A stretch of DNA of 64,000 bases from contig CAZUGQ010000007.1 in NCBI GenBank assembly GCA_964620125.1, positions 45,100 to 109,099 of the forward strand, written 5' to 3'. Source of the DNA: OLB6 sp964620125. Its GTDB lineage: Bacteria > Bacteroidota > Ignavibacteria > Kapaibacteriales > Kapaibacteriaceae. The position numbers and the translations under genes were made by a program. The notes under the pieces were generated by a model, which saw nothing but the letters and a program-made list of their open reading frames with translations, had not been told where the DNA came from and did not search any database. Of this stretch, positions 45,938 to 55,171 are shown piece after piece; the stretch's first letter is position 1, and each line of letters starts with the position of its first letter.

Positions 45938-46396
45938 TCAATGGGTTTTGTTTGATTCCAAGCGTACCGACAGCACTGGACACGGAGACTTTCGCAACAC
46001 ACGCTCTGTTGTGCTACCAAACAGGAAATGTTCGAATCCACTTCGTCCATGAGTACCGATCGTGATGATACTGATACCATGCTCGATAGCATAGGAACAG
46101 ATTTCATCGCTGGCACGTCCGCGGCGAACCGAAGCCACAACCTTGAACCCTTCGGCGCGCAGTGCATCAGCTAGCTTTTGGATTTCCTGCTCACTGTTTT
46201 GTTGGAGTTCGGCTTCGATATCAGCGAATCCAACCTGGGCGTAACTCCAGTCGGCCGGGTACACAACTGGTTCAACTACATGCAGCAGGTGCAACTCTGC
46301 ACCAGTACCGCGTGCAACCTCCTTGGCAAGAGCGATAGCACGCAAGCTATTTTCTGAGAAGTCTGTAGGTACTAGGAGTGAAGCAACCGTAAACAT
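45938..46396 (-). CDS. Universal stress protein (UspA family)
   Basis: 152 residues. The N-terminal SLLVPTDFSENSLRAIALAKEVARG and the C-terminal ATP-binding motif IGTHGRSGFEHFLFGSTTERVLRKSPCPVLSVR (shown in parts: GTHGRSG, FGSTTERV) are typical of the nucleotide-binding Usp fold. The specific role is unknown. TAGCAAAC lies 4 bases before the ATG. The gene is divergent from the 1270-residue transglutaminase gene (46 bases apart) and lies 12 bases upstream of fbp. Confidence 0.92.
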   Translation of the reverse strand: MFTVASLLVPTDFSENSLRAIALAKEVARGTGAELHLLHVVEPVVYPADWSYAQVGFADIEAELQQNSEQEIQKLADALRAEGFKVVASVRRGRASDEICSYAIEHGISIITIGTHGRSGFEHFLFGSTTERVLRKSPCPVLSVRLESNKTH

Positions 46397-46442
46397 GTGT
46401 GTTTGCTAGGTTTGTTATCAAGATGGCGCAATGTAGCAAACG

Positions 46443-49400
46443 ATGATCGTTCCAAGGGTTACCGTGATTACAAATCCGTTCGTATCCGTTCTAGCATGCA
46501 TCATTTCCATTCTCGGATTTGTCTCCCCCGCTCTTGCAGGCGAGCGAACAAACCGGGGGTGGGAATTCTTGATTTCAAACAACGAAGTTTCTGCCATTGA
46601 AGAGTTCGAGGCTGCGGTGCGTGAGGATCCGTCCGACCTGCGAGCCTACCTAGGCATGAGCTATGCCTACGAACTCCAGCTCGACTTCCGTAATGCCTGG
46701 AGTGCATTCCGCAGGGGGCTTGAAGTTGCCGAGAATCCGCATCCCTACATCTTCGCTGCTCAATACACACGGAGATTTACCGGTAATCTCTATGACCGCC
46801 AGAGCGGAATACGTGAAGTTGTTCGCAACATCATAGATGACCCAGACAGCCTTGGCATTCTTCGTGCCATGGGCTACGAGATGTTGGGCGGCATGGAGGA
46901 ACGTGCTGGCGATGTGGAGCAGGCACGGCGATTCTATAATCTTATCGGCTCGATCGACACGTGGCGCCTCATCGGACCTTTCAACAACATCTCGGGATCC
47001 GGCTTGGATAAGCCTTGGCCGCCTGAGCTGGAAGACGCTGATAGTATTTACAGCGGTGCCGACCTTCGCAAGGTTTGGTGGTTCGATCCACCAAATTCTA
47101 GGATTGATGGTTGGGTTGATTTCGCCCGCCACTTTCCCGGTGTGTACGGCGTTTTTTACGCTCGTTGCTACGTGAAGTCGGCTGAACAGCAGCGTGTACA
47201 CTTGCGGCTTGGTACATCTGGTGCATACAGACTTTTCCTGAATAATGAGCTGGTGTCGGAAACCTACGAGGAGCACAATAACGACCTCGACACCTACATC
47301 ACGGAAGTAACGCTTCAGGCAGGCTGGAACAGCATTGTGGTAAAGTGCGCGAATAGCAAGCTGGATCGTTGCAATTTCCTGCTCCGCATCACCGATCAAT
47401 CTGGTGTACCGATACCGAACCTGGAATCAACATCAACCAAGCAGGTGATCAAGGAAGCTAGCGCACAAGCACGTACAATCAGCAATCCTTTTATTGAATA
47501 CTTCAGGGAGCAGATTCGGCTCTATCCCGAGCGATTGGAAAACTATCTGCAGCTCATTGAAGCACACTTACGCAATGATCAGGTGGACGATGCAGAAACC
47601 GTACTCCGGCCAGCACTGAAAAAATATCCGGATTGTATTGCTCTGCTGATGCTTGGTCTGGACACATACCAGCGTGGTTCTCGATCAGATGAAGTTGTGT
47701 CTACCATCGAACATATCAACGCTCTGCGGCCAGATTTGCCTTCCTCTCTGGTTTACACGTTTATGCGTGATCGTGCAACCAATCAGCTTGACTCAGCTAC
47801 AGCAACCTTGGAAAGAATCAAGCTCAGGTTGCCGGGATCAATCGATTATTATGATGCCGCCATATCACTTGCACGAGCCAAGGATGACCAAGGTCTGGTG
47901 GTAGAACTCCAAGCACAAGCATTTAATGATCATCGTGAGAACATAACGTACGCCACGGCAGCAGCGATAATGGCATCGCGTGGTGAACGTGGTTATGACG
48001 GCGCGCTGGATGTGGTTAACAGCCACCTTTCAGTGAACTACGGTGAGTCGGGCCTGCTGCTCAAGGCGAACATTCTCGAGGATGCTAAACGGTACGACGA
48101 GTGGGAAAAGGTGTTCGTTCAGCTATTCGAACTTTCACCAGCCGCACCAGGATACCATTCGCGAATGTCTGACTCGTACGCAGAACGAAAGAGATGGGAA
48201 GACGCTCTTCGAAGTATTGAACTTGCACTGCTGGACGCTCCCTGCGTAACCTGGCTTTGGCAACGATCGGCTACGTACCGCCGAACACTCCGCGATACGG
48301 CTGGAGCCATGTCTGACTTTACTAAAGCCATTGATTGTGATCCGGCAAACTTCGACGTACGAACGGCGTTGCGCGAACTAAGGGGTGAGCCATCTGCCTT
48401 CAGTGTGATGAAGGGTAATGCAATCGACAGTTTGATACGCAATGCTCCAGATGCTGAACAGCTCCCTGATGAACACAGCGTTACGTTGCTGTTCGATGTG
48501 CAGAGAGTTGTACGGGACGGCAGCCGATGTGCCGTGAAGTATGAATACTTGGTTCGTGTGCTAACGAAGGACGGTATTGACCGGTATAAAGAAATGTCGC
48601 TTCCCGGAGGAAACGACATGAACGTTGAAAAGGCTGTGGTCATTAAAGCGAATGGGCGTGAGATTCCAGCTGACAGAAGCGGCAGATATGCCGTATTCAA
48701 GAACCTAGAGCCGGGAGACTTCGTGCATGTTCGAACCAAAACACAGGAGTACTCACGCGGTAGTCTTGCCGGGTTTTTTACCGATGATTTCTGGGTTGAT
48801 GACAACGTCCCAGTAAAAATTGCACGGTACTCCTTACTTGTTCCAACAACAGAACGTTTCAACTGGCGATTTCATCGCGATGCGACGGAACCGAAACGAA
48901 CCATGACTCCATGGGGTGAGCTTTTTGTCTGGGAACTGCTGGATGTACCCCCAATTGAGAGCGAGGAAGACATGCCCGACTACGACAACGTTGCCAAACT
49001 TCTCGAAGTCTCTTCCATCCCCTCGTGGAATCATGTTGTTGATTGGTACTATGACATAGCCCGAACAAAAACTCGCTCCTCACTCGATGTTCGTGAGAAG
49101 ATGAACGAACTCTTCCCACCAGGCAGAGAGTACTCCAAGATGGACATCATTTCTGGTGTCTACCGATTTATAACGAACGACATCCGATACAGTGCTGTTC
49201 CCTTCCGCCAAAGTGGTGTGATACCACAAGATGCCCGCGATGTACTTGTTACGCGCATCGGCGACTGCAAGGATGTTGCCACCTTGTGCATATCCATGTT
49301 AGCCGAGCGCAACATCAAGGCATATCATGTATTGGTCAAGACCAATACTTCTGAATTGTACCCAGACCCACTTCCAGCGATTACACCCTTCGATCACGTG

Positions 49401-50255
49401 ATTGTCCTGGTTCAGCTGGATGGGCAAAACTTGTTTATGGACCTCACGGCCGACAATGTGCCAATACACTCAGTACCGTTTGCAGACCTGAATGCCTTCT
49501 GTTTGCTCATCAAGCCGGGAGAGGTTGCACCGTTCAGACTTGACAAGAAATTCTTCACCCCCAATCTTATGGACGTTCACACATCCATAACCCTTCGGCC
49601 AGATAGAAGCGCTCACATCGCTCAACATTTTACTCATACAGGTGCTCGAACACAGTTCTATCGCGGTAACTGGAAAGGAGCTAATCAAGCGGATTTGGAA
49701 CGTTGGCTCAAGGAAGGTCTTTCGTCGGACCTACCGGATGTGGAGCTCATTGACTACACTATCACAGGCCTCGACACCCTTACACCAACGCTGGAGTATA
49801 CGCTTACCTACAATGTGCCAGAGTATACCATGGAGGCTGCCGATCTGCTGATCGTACGTGTTCCCTGGTATTCTCCCTATGAGCCTATTGCAGCTCTGAG
49901 TTATCAGCAACGAGAACATCCGTATGAGTACACTACATACGTTGACACTCTCACAGAAACCGTGAACATCGTGGTTCCCGATGGTTACCAGATCTTGGGA
50001 ACCAAACCATCCGAGGTGTTCGATAACCCTGTGGCCAAGGTTACTCGAGCCATGAAGAACAACGGCAATTCCCTTGAACTCAAACGAACTGCGGTTAACA
50101 AACGCAAGGTGGTTATGCCCGAAGAATACGTGGACTATAAGACCTTCTACAATAACGTTGCTCGCTCGGACAGGCAGGCCATTCTGCTCGCGCCGATGGG
50201 CACAATTATAAAGGCACCCAAGAGGCAGTCCACTCCTGCCAAAAGCGGTCAATGA
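46443..50255 (+). CDS. TPR / DUF3857 / transglutaminase-like exported protein
   Basis: 1270 residues. A signal peptide (about 1-30, ending ALAG) precedes TPR-like repeats (about 35-130 and 340-640). Between them is a beta-rich segment, about 170-300. DUF3857 (about 660-800; VTLLFDVQRVVRDGSRCAVKYEYLV) is followed by a transglutaminase core with catalytic Cys942 in RIGDCKDVATLC, His985 in PFDHVIVLV and Asp1000 in LFMDLTADN. DUF3857-transglutaminase proteins are widespread in Bacteroidota; the substrate is unknown. The stop overlaps the next ATG by 4 bases. AGGGGGCT occurs at 46713. Confidence 0.9.
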   Translation: MIVPRVTVITNPFVSVLACIISILGFVSPALAGERTNRGWEFLISNNEVSAIEEFEAAVREDPSDLRAYLGMSYAYELQLDFRNAWSAFRRGLEVAENPHPYIFAAQYTRRFTGNLYDRQSGIREVVRNIIDDPDSLGILRAMGYEMLGGMEERAGDVEQARRFYNLIGSIDTWRLIGPFNNISGSGLDKPWPPELEDADSIYSGADLRKVWWFDPPNSRIDGWVDFARHFPGVYGVFYARCYVKSAEQQRVHLRLGTSGAYRLFLNNELVSETYEEHNNDLDTYITEVTLQAGWNSIVVKCANSKLDRCNFLLRITDQSGVPIPNLESTSTKQVIKEASAQARTISNPFIEYFREQIRLYPERLENYLQLIEAHLRNDQVDDAETVLRPALKKYPDCIALLMLGLDTYQRGSRSDEVVSTIEHINALRPDLPSSLVYTFMRDRATNQLDSATATLERIKLRLPGSIDYYDAAISLARAKDDQGLVVELQAQAFNDHRENITYATAAAIMASRGERGYDGALDVVNSHLSVNYGESGLLLKANILEDAKRYDEWEKVFVQLFELSPAAPGYHSRMSDSYAERKRWEDALRSIELALLDAPCVTWLWQRSATYRRTLRDTAGAMSDFTKAIDCDPANFDVRTALRELRGEPSAFSVMKGNAIDSLIRNAPDAEQLPDEHSVTLLFDVQRVVRDGSRCAVKYEYLVRVLTKDGIDRYKEMSLPGGNDMNVEKAVVIKANGREIPADRSGRYAVFKNLEPGDFVHVRTKTQEYSRGSLAGFFTDDFWVDDNVPVKIARYSLLVPTTERFNWRFHRDATEPKRTMTPWGELFVWELLDVPPIESEEDMPDYDNVAKLLEVSSIPSWNHVVDWYYDIARTKTRSSLDVREKMNELFPPGREYSKMDIISGVYRFITNDIRYSAVPFRQSGVIPQDARDVLVTRIGDCKDVATLCISMLAERNIKAYHVLVKTNTSELYPDPLPAITPFDHVIVLVQLDGQNLFMDLTADNVPIHSVPFADLNAFCLLIKPGEVAPFRLDKKFFTPNLMDVHTSITLRPDRSAHIAQHFTHTGARTQFYRGNWKGANQADLERWLKEGLSSDLPDVELIDYTITGLDTLTPTLEYTLTYNVPEYTMEAADLLIVRVPWYSPYEPIAALSYQQREHPYEYTTYVDTLTETVNIVVPDGYQILGTKPSEVFDNPVAKVTRAMKNNGNSLELKRTAVNKRKVVMPEEYVDYKTFYNNVARSDRQAILLAPMGTIIKAPKRQSTPAKSGQ

Positions 50256-51052
50256 GGTGGGCATATCCACAAAGAGTAATCTGTCTCACCGAGGAGACAA
50301 CAGAAACCCTGTATGCCATCGGTGCGGAAGATCTTATCGTTGGCATCTCCGGTTTCGTTGTTCGCCCTCCACAGGCTCGGAAGGATAAGCCAAAGATCTC
50401 TACCTACCTTGATGCTCGGTACGATGAGATTATTGCCTTACGCCCAGATGTGGTTTTTGCGTGGTCCGACCTGCAGGCAGACATTGTTGCAGAGCTGATA
50501 CGGCGTGGTATTGAGGTTGTTTGCTTCAACCAACGAGGCATCGAGGGCATTCTAAGTATGATCGTTCGGCTTGGTGCCTTTGTTGGCCGTGCCACGGCTG
50601 CGGAGCAGTACGCCGATACATTGCGAAGACGGGTGGAAATTGCCGTTGATCGCGGCTCCGTTCGGCTCCGACGGCCCCGCGTGTACTTTGAAGAATGGTA
50701 CGATCCGCTCATCACAGGAATTCGCTGGGTAAGCGAGATTATCGAAGTCTGCGGTGGCGTTGACGTGTTCGCAGAACACAGAGCGTTTCCAAATGCCAAG
50801 GACAGGATACTGACCGACCCTCTTGAACCGGTGCGGAGGCAACCTGACATCATGGTAGCTAGCTGGTGTGGGAAGATGTTCAAGCCCGACCGTGTGCGCC
50901 AACGCGTGGGATGGGAACACTTTATCCCTACAACTTCTGGCCATCTGCACGAAATTCCATCACCAATCATCCTTCAGCCAGGTCCTGCCGCTCTTACAGA
51001 CGGAATAGGTGCGATGATGACCATCTTTGATCGTTGGGAAGCAACCACATAG
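50252..51052 (+). CDS. BtuF-like (cobalamin/metal) substrate-binding protein without signal
   Basis: 266 residues of the helical-backbone periplasmic-binding type (PF01497). CLTEETTETLYAIGAEDLIVGISGFV is the usual N-terminal loop region, then YDEIIALRPDVVFAWSD and EEWYDPLITGIRWVSEIIEVCGG are characteristic of BtuF/cobalamin-binding proteins. No signal peptide is present from this start, so it may act in the cytoplasm, as seen for some orphan BtuF-like proteins. The ATG overlaps the upstream stop, and its TAG overlaps the GTG of the thiN gene. No transporter permease or ATPase is nearby. Confidence 0.82.
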   Translation: MRWAYPQRVICLTEETTETLYAIGAEDLIVGISGFVVRPPQARKDKPKISTYLDARYDEIIALRPDVVFAWSDLQADIVAELIRRGIEVVCFNQRGIEGILSMIVRLGAFVGRATAAEQYADTLRRRVEIAVDRGSVRLRRPRVYFEEWYDPLITGIRWVSEIIEVCGGVDVFAEHRAFPNAKDRILTDPLEPVRRQPDIMVASWCGKMFKPDRVRQRVGWEHFIPTTSGHLHEIPSPIILQPGPAALTDGIGAMMTIFDRWEATT

Positions 51053-51723
51053 TGAACATTTCATTTAGTGGCGCTGGATTCGACGCCGTGATCTGTCTCA
51101 ATGGGATTCTTCCCTCGTCGGAAGTCCTTCAATCCTTTGCGCACATTCCACTTGTCGCCGCTGATGGAGCTACCGATTCTTTACTAGCAAGTGGTGTGGT
51201 TCCGGAGTTTGTGATTGGTGATATGGATTCCGTTTCATTAAGTGCATTGGACACTATTCACGGCATTGCAGAATTGATTGTACAGACTGACCAGAATACA
51301 ACAGACTTTGAGAAGGCGCTCTTATTCGCCCGCGATCAGATGTGGCACAATCTTCTTGTCGTTGGAATTCACGGTGGCGACCTTGAACACACGCTCAATA
51401 ACTGGTCTGTACTCATGCGCCATAGTCACCACCTGAACCTTACAGCGCTCGATAGAGACCGGTATGCAATCCCACTACATGCATCATTCAGCATCTCGTT
51501 AAAGCGAAATGAAATTGTTTCACTTATTCCACAGCCCTTTGCCCAGCTAACCACAGAGGGTCTTGTTTGGCACCTGAGTGATGAACCGCTCTCGCTTGGT
51601 GAACGGGAGGGAGCAAGAAACTGTGCCATCACAGGGCAGGTCCAAGTCCACATCCATGCCGGCTCACTCCTCCTCGTGTGTGATGCTCGACTGCCTCTGG
51701 CACCACGCTTCGATGACTACTAG
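51052..51723 (+). CDS. thiN: Thiamine pyrophosphokinase
   Basis: 223 residues from the GTG at 51052 (TAGTG overlap with the previous stop). The motifs VAADGATDSLL, IGDMDSVS, QTDQNTTDFEKAL and IHGGDLEHTLNN are the conserved active-site blocks that bind Mg, ATP and thiamine. It makes thiamine diphosphate from thiamine and ATP. The C-terminal half carries the thiamine-binding beta sandwich (GLVWHLSDEPLSLGEREGARN). It is the third gene of the operon begun by the transglutaminase gene. Confidence 0.92.
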   Translation: MNISFSGAGFDAVICLNGILPSSEVLQSFAHIPLVAADGATDSLLASGVVPEFVIGDMDSVSLSALDTIHGIAELIVQTDQNTTDFEKALLFARDQMWHNLLVVGIHGGDLEHTLNNWSVLMRHSHHLNLTALDRDRYAIPLHASFSISLKRNEIVSLIPQPFAQLTTEGLVWHLSDEPLSLGEREGARNCAITGQVQVHIHAGSLLLVCDARLPLAPRFDDY

Positions 51724-51782
51724 AATCCTTCGACCTAGGTATATTCAACTCCTTCAAACTCTATCCACAACCACGCACTATT

Positions 51783-52514
51783 ATGCGCCGCGACATCACA
51801 ACCTGGTGGAGCCCCAACCTCCACAAAAACATGGAAATCGTTGCCTATGGTCACATGGGTCAGGCACTCCTGATGTTTCCCAGCGCCGCGGCCGATTTTC
51901 TTGAATACGAACGGTTTTATTTGATTGACGCCATCCGACCGGTGATAGATCAAGGTAAGTTCAAAGTGTATTCCGTGAACAGTATCAACTCGGAAAGTTG
52001 GTTGAATGACAGAATGCACCCGCGCGACAAGGCAATCAGGCATCAGCAGTACAACAATTATATCATCGAAGAGGTAGTGCCCTTCATAATCCGCGATTGC
52101 AATGGCCTGGTTCCCATCGTAACAACTGGCGTGTCTCTTGGTGCATTACATGCCGTGAACTCGTTCTTACGCCGCCCAGATGTGTTCGAAGGCACGATCG
52201 GCCTGAGTGGTATCTACGACCTAAAGCAGTATAGCAAAGGCTACTTTGATGAGGACTGCTATTTCAACTCGCCTATGGACTACATGCCAAACATGAATGA
52301 CCCCTACTGGCTGAACATCCTTCGATCACGGCACCACCTGTACCTTGTTAGTGGCCGCGGTTCGTACGAGGCACCCGATGCTTCGGTAGCACTTGGCAAT
52401 GTTCTTTCGGCAAAAGGAATACGAAACTCCGTTGACTTGTGGGGTCATGAGTGGGGTCATGACTGGCCAACGTGGCGTGCGATGCTACCGCTATACCTCG
52501 AACACAAATTCTGA
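51783..52514 (+). CDS. Esterase family alpha/beta hydrolase
   Basis: 243 residues matching the putative esterase family (PF00756, COG4947-type). The nucleophile elbow is TTGVSLGALHAVN (Ser at about 122), followed by FEGTIGLSGIYDLKQY; the late HEWGHDWPTWRAML supplies the likely catalytic His. There is no signal peptide, so it is probably cytoplasmic. The substrate is unknown. It lies 59 bases after thiN on the same strand. Confidence 0.88.
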   Translation: MRRDITTWWSPNLHKNMEIVAYGHMGQALLMFPSAAADFLEYERFYLIDAIRPVIDQGKFKVYSVNSINSESWLNDRMHPRDKAIRHQQYNNYIIEEVVPFIIRDCNGLVPIVTTGVSLGALHAVNSFLRRPDVFEGTIGLSGIYDLKQYSKGYFDEDCYFNSPMDYMPNMNDPYWLNILRSRHHLYLVSGRGSYEAPDASVALGNVLSAKGIRNSVDLWGHEWGHDWPTWRAMLPLYLEHKF

Positions 52515-52596
52515 TCACTGGTCACGACTCTGTAACCTCAGGTCATTCGATCCGTACCGGCGCGCACATTTCTGAACAACAGTTTTGGAGAGCGCC

Positions 52597-53298
52597 ATGA
52601 AAACATGGATCGTTTGCTCACTTTGCTTACTTGCACTCTTAACAGCGTGCGAGAACACATCCACCACAGGCTCCGGTACGATCGTTAGCCAGGAGCGCTC
52701 AGTAGGTAGCTCCACCGCCATCGAGTATCGAGGATCGGCAGACGTGATCATTACGTACGGTGCCACCACAGCCGTGCGTGTTGAAGCTGACGACAACTTT
52801 ATCGACAAGATCTCGACTACCGTTGTAAACGGAACACTCAAGATCAATCAAAGTGGTAGCGGGTATACCAAGGCCACTGTTTACCTATCGACACCTGTGG
52901 TATCCTCCATTATCAGCCATGGATCCGGCAAACTGGAAATGGGTAGCGGCTTCGACCTTTCAAGCCTACTCATCCACGCATTCGGTTCAGGGAACATACA
53001 CCTCAACTCCATTCAGGTAGAAGGATTCACAACGCAGCTCAATGGATCAGGCAGTATCTACGCTTCCGGTAACGCAACTGCCCACAATTGTCAGATACGC
53101 AGTTCCGGTAGTCTCTATGCCTTAGACCTGTCAACGGTCGAAACAGCCGTTGCCATCTTTGGCTCCGGGAATGCGGAGGTAAATGCGTCCTCGCGTCTCT
53201 ACGCAGACATCCTGGGCTCAGGCAGTGTTGTGTATCGAGGCGACCCTGTTCTAACCAGCACCGTAAAGGGCTCTGGCACGATTACGCAACTTCCCTAA
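52597..53298 (+). CDS. DUF2807 lipoprotein
   Basis: 233 residues from the ATG at 52597, which has GGAGAG (52587-52592) at good spacing. The lipobox is LLTAC (Cys at about 18). The rest is the repetitive beta-helix of DUF2807 (putative auto-transporter adhesin, head GIN domain): SADVIITYGATTAVRVEADDN, then repeated GSGKLEM, GSGNIHL, GSGSIYA, GSGNAEV and GSGSVVY steps. Common in Bacteroidota; its function is not established. It overlaps the convergent four-helix-bundle gene by 17 bases. Confidence 0.9.
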   Translation: MKTWIVCSLCLLALLTACENTSTTGSGTIVSQERSVGSSTAIEYRGSADVIITYGATTAVRVEADDNFIDKISTTVVNGTLKINQSGSGYTKATVYLSTPVVSSIISHGSGKLEMGSGFDLSSLLIHAFGSGNIHLNSIQVEGFTTQLNGSGSIYASGNATAHNCQIRSSGSLYALDLSTVETAVAIFGSGNAEVNASSRLYADILGSGSVVYRGDPVLTSTVKGSGTITQLP

Positions 53299-53653
53299 CA
53301 CGTGAGTCTCCATTCTTGCTGGTTCGTAGTGCAGCAAGAACAAGTCGGTGAACTTCTTCGGCCGCATCCTCCAAGGGCTCCCCAGCTTCTGGATTGATGC
53401 GGCCTACGTCGTCGAGCAATCTGGTAATCACTTTCAGCACACGCACGTTTCGCAGGGCCGAGTACAAGTGCTGTTGGAAGTGCTCACGATGTGATGCGCA
53501 GAACGCTGCCTCCAATTCTGCAACAAGGCTGGTACATTCTTGAAACAATCGCTGGGCTGCGTACTGAATCCTCAGGTCAGCTCCCACATCCACGTTCAAT
53601 GTTGCTGTGCGTACGAATAGTTCATACGATTTGTCTTGCAGTGGAGTAGGCAT
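53282..53653 (-). CDS. Four-helix-bundle protein (23S rRNA intervening-sequence type)
   Basis: 123 residues from the ATG at 53653. LQDKSYELFVRTATLNVDV, then AAQRLFQECTSLVAELEAAF and SALRNVRVLKVITRLL follow the pattern of the four-helix-bundle family (TIGR02436), first known from rRNA intervening sequences but widespread as stand-alone genes. This is a divergent member: the usual SG-T-SI-GAN-EEA core is represented by ECTSLVAELEAAF. Function unknown. It is convergent with the DUF2807 gene. Confidence 0.7.
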   Translation of the reverse strand: MPTPLQDKSYELFVRTATLNVDVGADLRIQYAAQRLFQECTSLVAELEAAFCASHREHFQQHLYSALRNVRVLKVITRLLDDVGRINPEAGEPLEDAAEEVHRLVLAALRTSKNGDSRVREVA

Positions 53654-53751
53654 GGGATACCTCGAAAGCGATACAGTCAATACGCATGGGTGAACCGAAA
53701 GTCCACCACTAGTGTATTTCGCACACGGCTTCGTGACGCGGCACTGTGCCG

Positions 53752-53759
53752 TATCTTTG
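53752..53759 (+). promoter_or_regulatory. TAnnTTTG promoter-like element before miaB
   Basis: TATCTTTG is an exact match to TAnnTTTG and ends 7 bases before the miaB ATG at 53767. A CGGCAC/GTGCCG palindrome (53738-53750) lies directly upstream and could be an operator. No clear -33 box. Confidence 0.4.
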
Positions 53760-53766
53760 TATCCTT

Positions 53767-55167
53767 ATGCCAGTCATTGACTTGCCCATCATCGACTCCA
53801 GCGCACCCAGTGCCCAGGCAACGACTGCCTCGAGCCCCCTGCCACTGAATGGTCAGGGTCCTAGTGTGTACGTTGAAACCTATGGATGTCAGATGAATGT
53901 ATCTGACAGCGAAATCGTCATGGGCGTGCTTGCGGCGGACGGTTATACGGTTGCGGAATCGGTAGATGATGCTGATGTGATACTGCTAAACACATGCGCT
54001 ATTCGAGACAATGCCGAACGCAAGATTCATGAACGCCTGAGTCACTTGCGTTATCACAAGAAGCGCAATTCACATCTTGTGGTGGGTGTACTTGGTTGCA
54101 TGGCCGAGCGGTTGCGAGATAAGCTCCTTGACAAGGAACTGGTTGACCTAGTTGTTGGCCCGGATGAGTATCGCAAGGTGCCCGCACTTATTCAGGGGGC
54201 TTTGACAGGCGAGCGAGGCATCGCTGTAAAGCTTTCGCGAGTAGAAACGTACGACGATATTGAGCCGCTCCGTACAGAAGGCATATCCGCATGGATCAGC
54301 ATCATGCGTGGCTGCGACAAGTTCTGCACGTTTTGTGTGGTTCCGTTCACACGAGGACGTGAGCGCTCACGGTCGCTCCCTCTGATAACCGATGAACTCA
54401 AACGGCTCTATGATAGTGGATTCAAGGAGGCAACACTTCTTGGCCAGAATGTTGATTCGTATCGTGATGAAGACCGTGGTGCCGACTTCGCAGATCTATT
54501 AGTTGCTTGCGCCAAGGCTGTTCCCGATATGCGCATCCGGTACACAACAAGTCACCCGCAGGACATGAGTGACCGCGTGATTGATGCCATGGCCGAGCAC
54601 GACAACATCTGCAAATACATTCACCTGCCCATTCAATCAGGATCGGACCGCATACTACGCCTCATGAATCGCACGTACACGGTGGATCATTATCTCGGTA
54701 GGATTGAGCGGATTCGGCAAGCAATGCCGCAGTGTGCTTTGAGCACGGACATCATTGCAGGTTTTTGCACGGAGACCGAAGCTGACCATCAACAGACTTT
54801 GGATGTGATGCGGCAGGTTCGGTACGATGGTGCTTACATGTTTGCCTATTCCGTGCGCGAGAATACCAAGGCATGGAAGATGGGCGACGATGTTCCACCC
54901 GATGTGAAAAATCACCGACTCAACGAAATCATCGAACTGCAGAACCAGATTTCACGAGAAATCAATGCAGCCGAAGTTGGCAGAGTGCATGAAGTTCTGA
55001 TCGAAGGACCGTCGAAACGAGATCCGAAAGAGTGGAAGGGTAGATCGGACACCAACAAGACCGTGATATTCACTCACGACGACGTGCGCGGCTACATCGT
55101 AGGGGACATTGTGAAGGTAGCTGTAGAGCGCAGTACCAGTGCTACCTTGTTTGGCACTCTCGTGTAG
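53767..55167 (+). CDS. miaB: tRNA-2-methylthio-N6-dimethylallyladenosine synthase
   Basis: 466 residues from the ATG at 53767. A radical-SAM methylthiotransferase: Cys41, Cys77 and Cys111 (ETYGCQMN, LLNTCAIRD, GVLGCMAE) bind the second Fe-S cluster, and Cys183, Cys187 and Cys190 (RGCDKFCTFC) the SAM cluster. The C-terminal TRAM domain is present. It adds a methylthio group to i6A37 of tRNAs. The N-terminal about 30 residues are an unstructured leader. Two octamers (53833 and 54194) are in the gene. It is convergent with the HAD gene (4 bases apart). Confidence 0.96.
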   Translation: MPVIDLPIIDSSAPSAQATTASSPLPLNGQGPSVYVETYGCQMNVSDSEIVMGVLAADGYTVAESVDDADVILLNTCAIRDNAERKIHERLSHLRYHKKRNSHLVVGVLGCMAERLRDKLLDKELVDLVVGPDEYRKVPALIQGALTGERGIAVKLSRVETYDDIEPLRTEGISAWISIMRGCDKFCTFCVVPFTRGRERSRSLPLITDELKRLYDSGFKEATLLGQNVDSYRDEDRGADFADLLVACAKAVPDMRIRYTTSHPQDMSDRVIDAMAEHDNICKYIHLPIQSGSDRILRLMNRTYTVDHYLGRIERIRQAMPQCALSTDIIAGFCTETEADHQQTLDVMRQVRYDGAYMFAYSVRENTKAWKMGDDVPPDVKNHRLNEIIELQNQISREINAAEVGRVHEVLIEGPSKRDPKEWKGRSDTNKTVIFTHDDVRGYIVGDIVKVAVERSTSATLFGTLV

Positions 55168-55171
55168 CTGA

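Noticed and set aside
46650..47399. 249-residue minus-strand open frame
   Set aside because: Antisense to the same 1270-residue gene; no domain or signal.
48119..48862. 247-residue minus-strand open frame, Ser/Arg-rich
   Set aside because: Antisense shadow within the TPR/transglutaminase gene.
50263..51774. Further TATCCACA sequences (about 50264 and 51766) as DnaA boxes
   Set aside because: Isolated single sites, one or more mismatches, one of them inside a coding region; no clustering.
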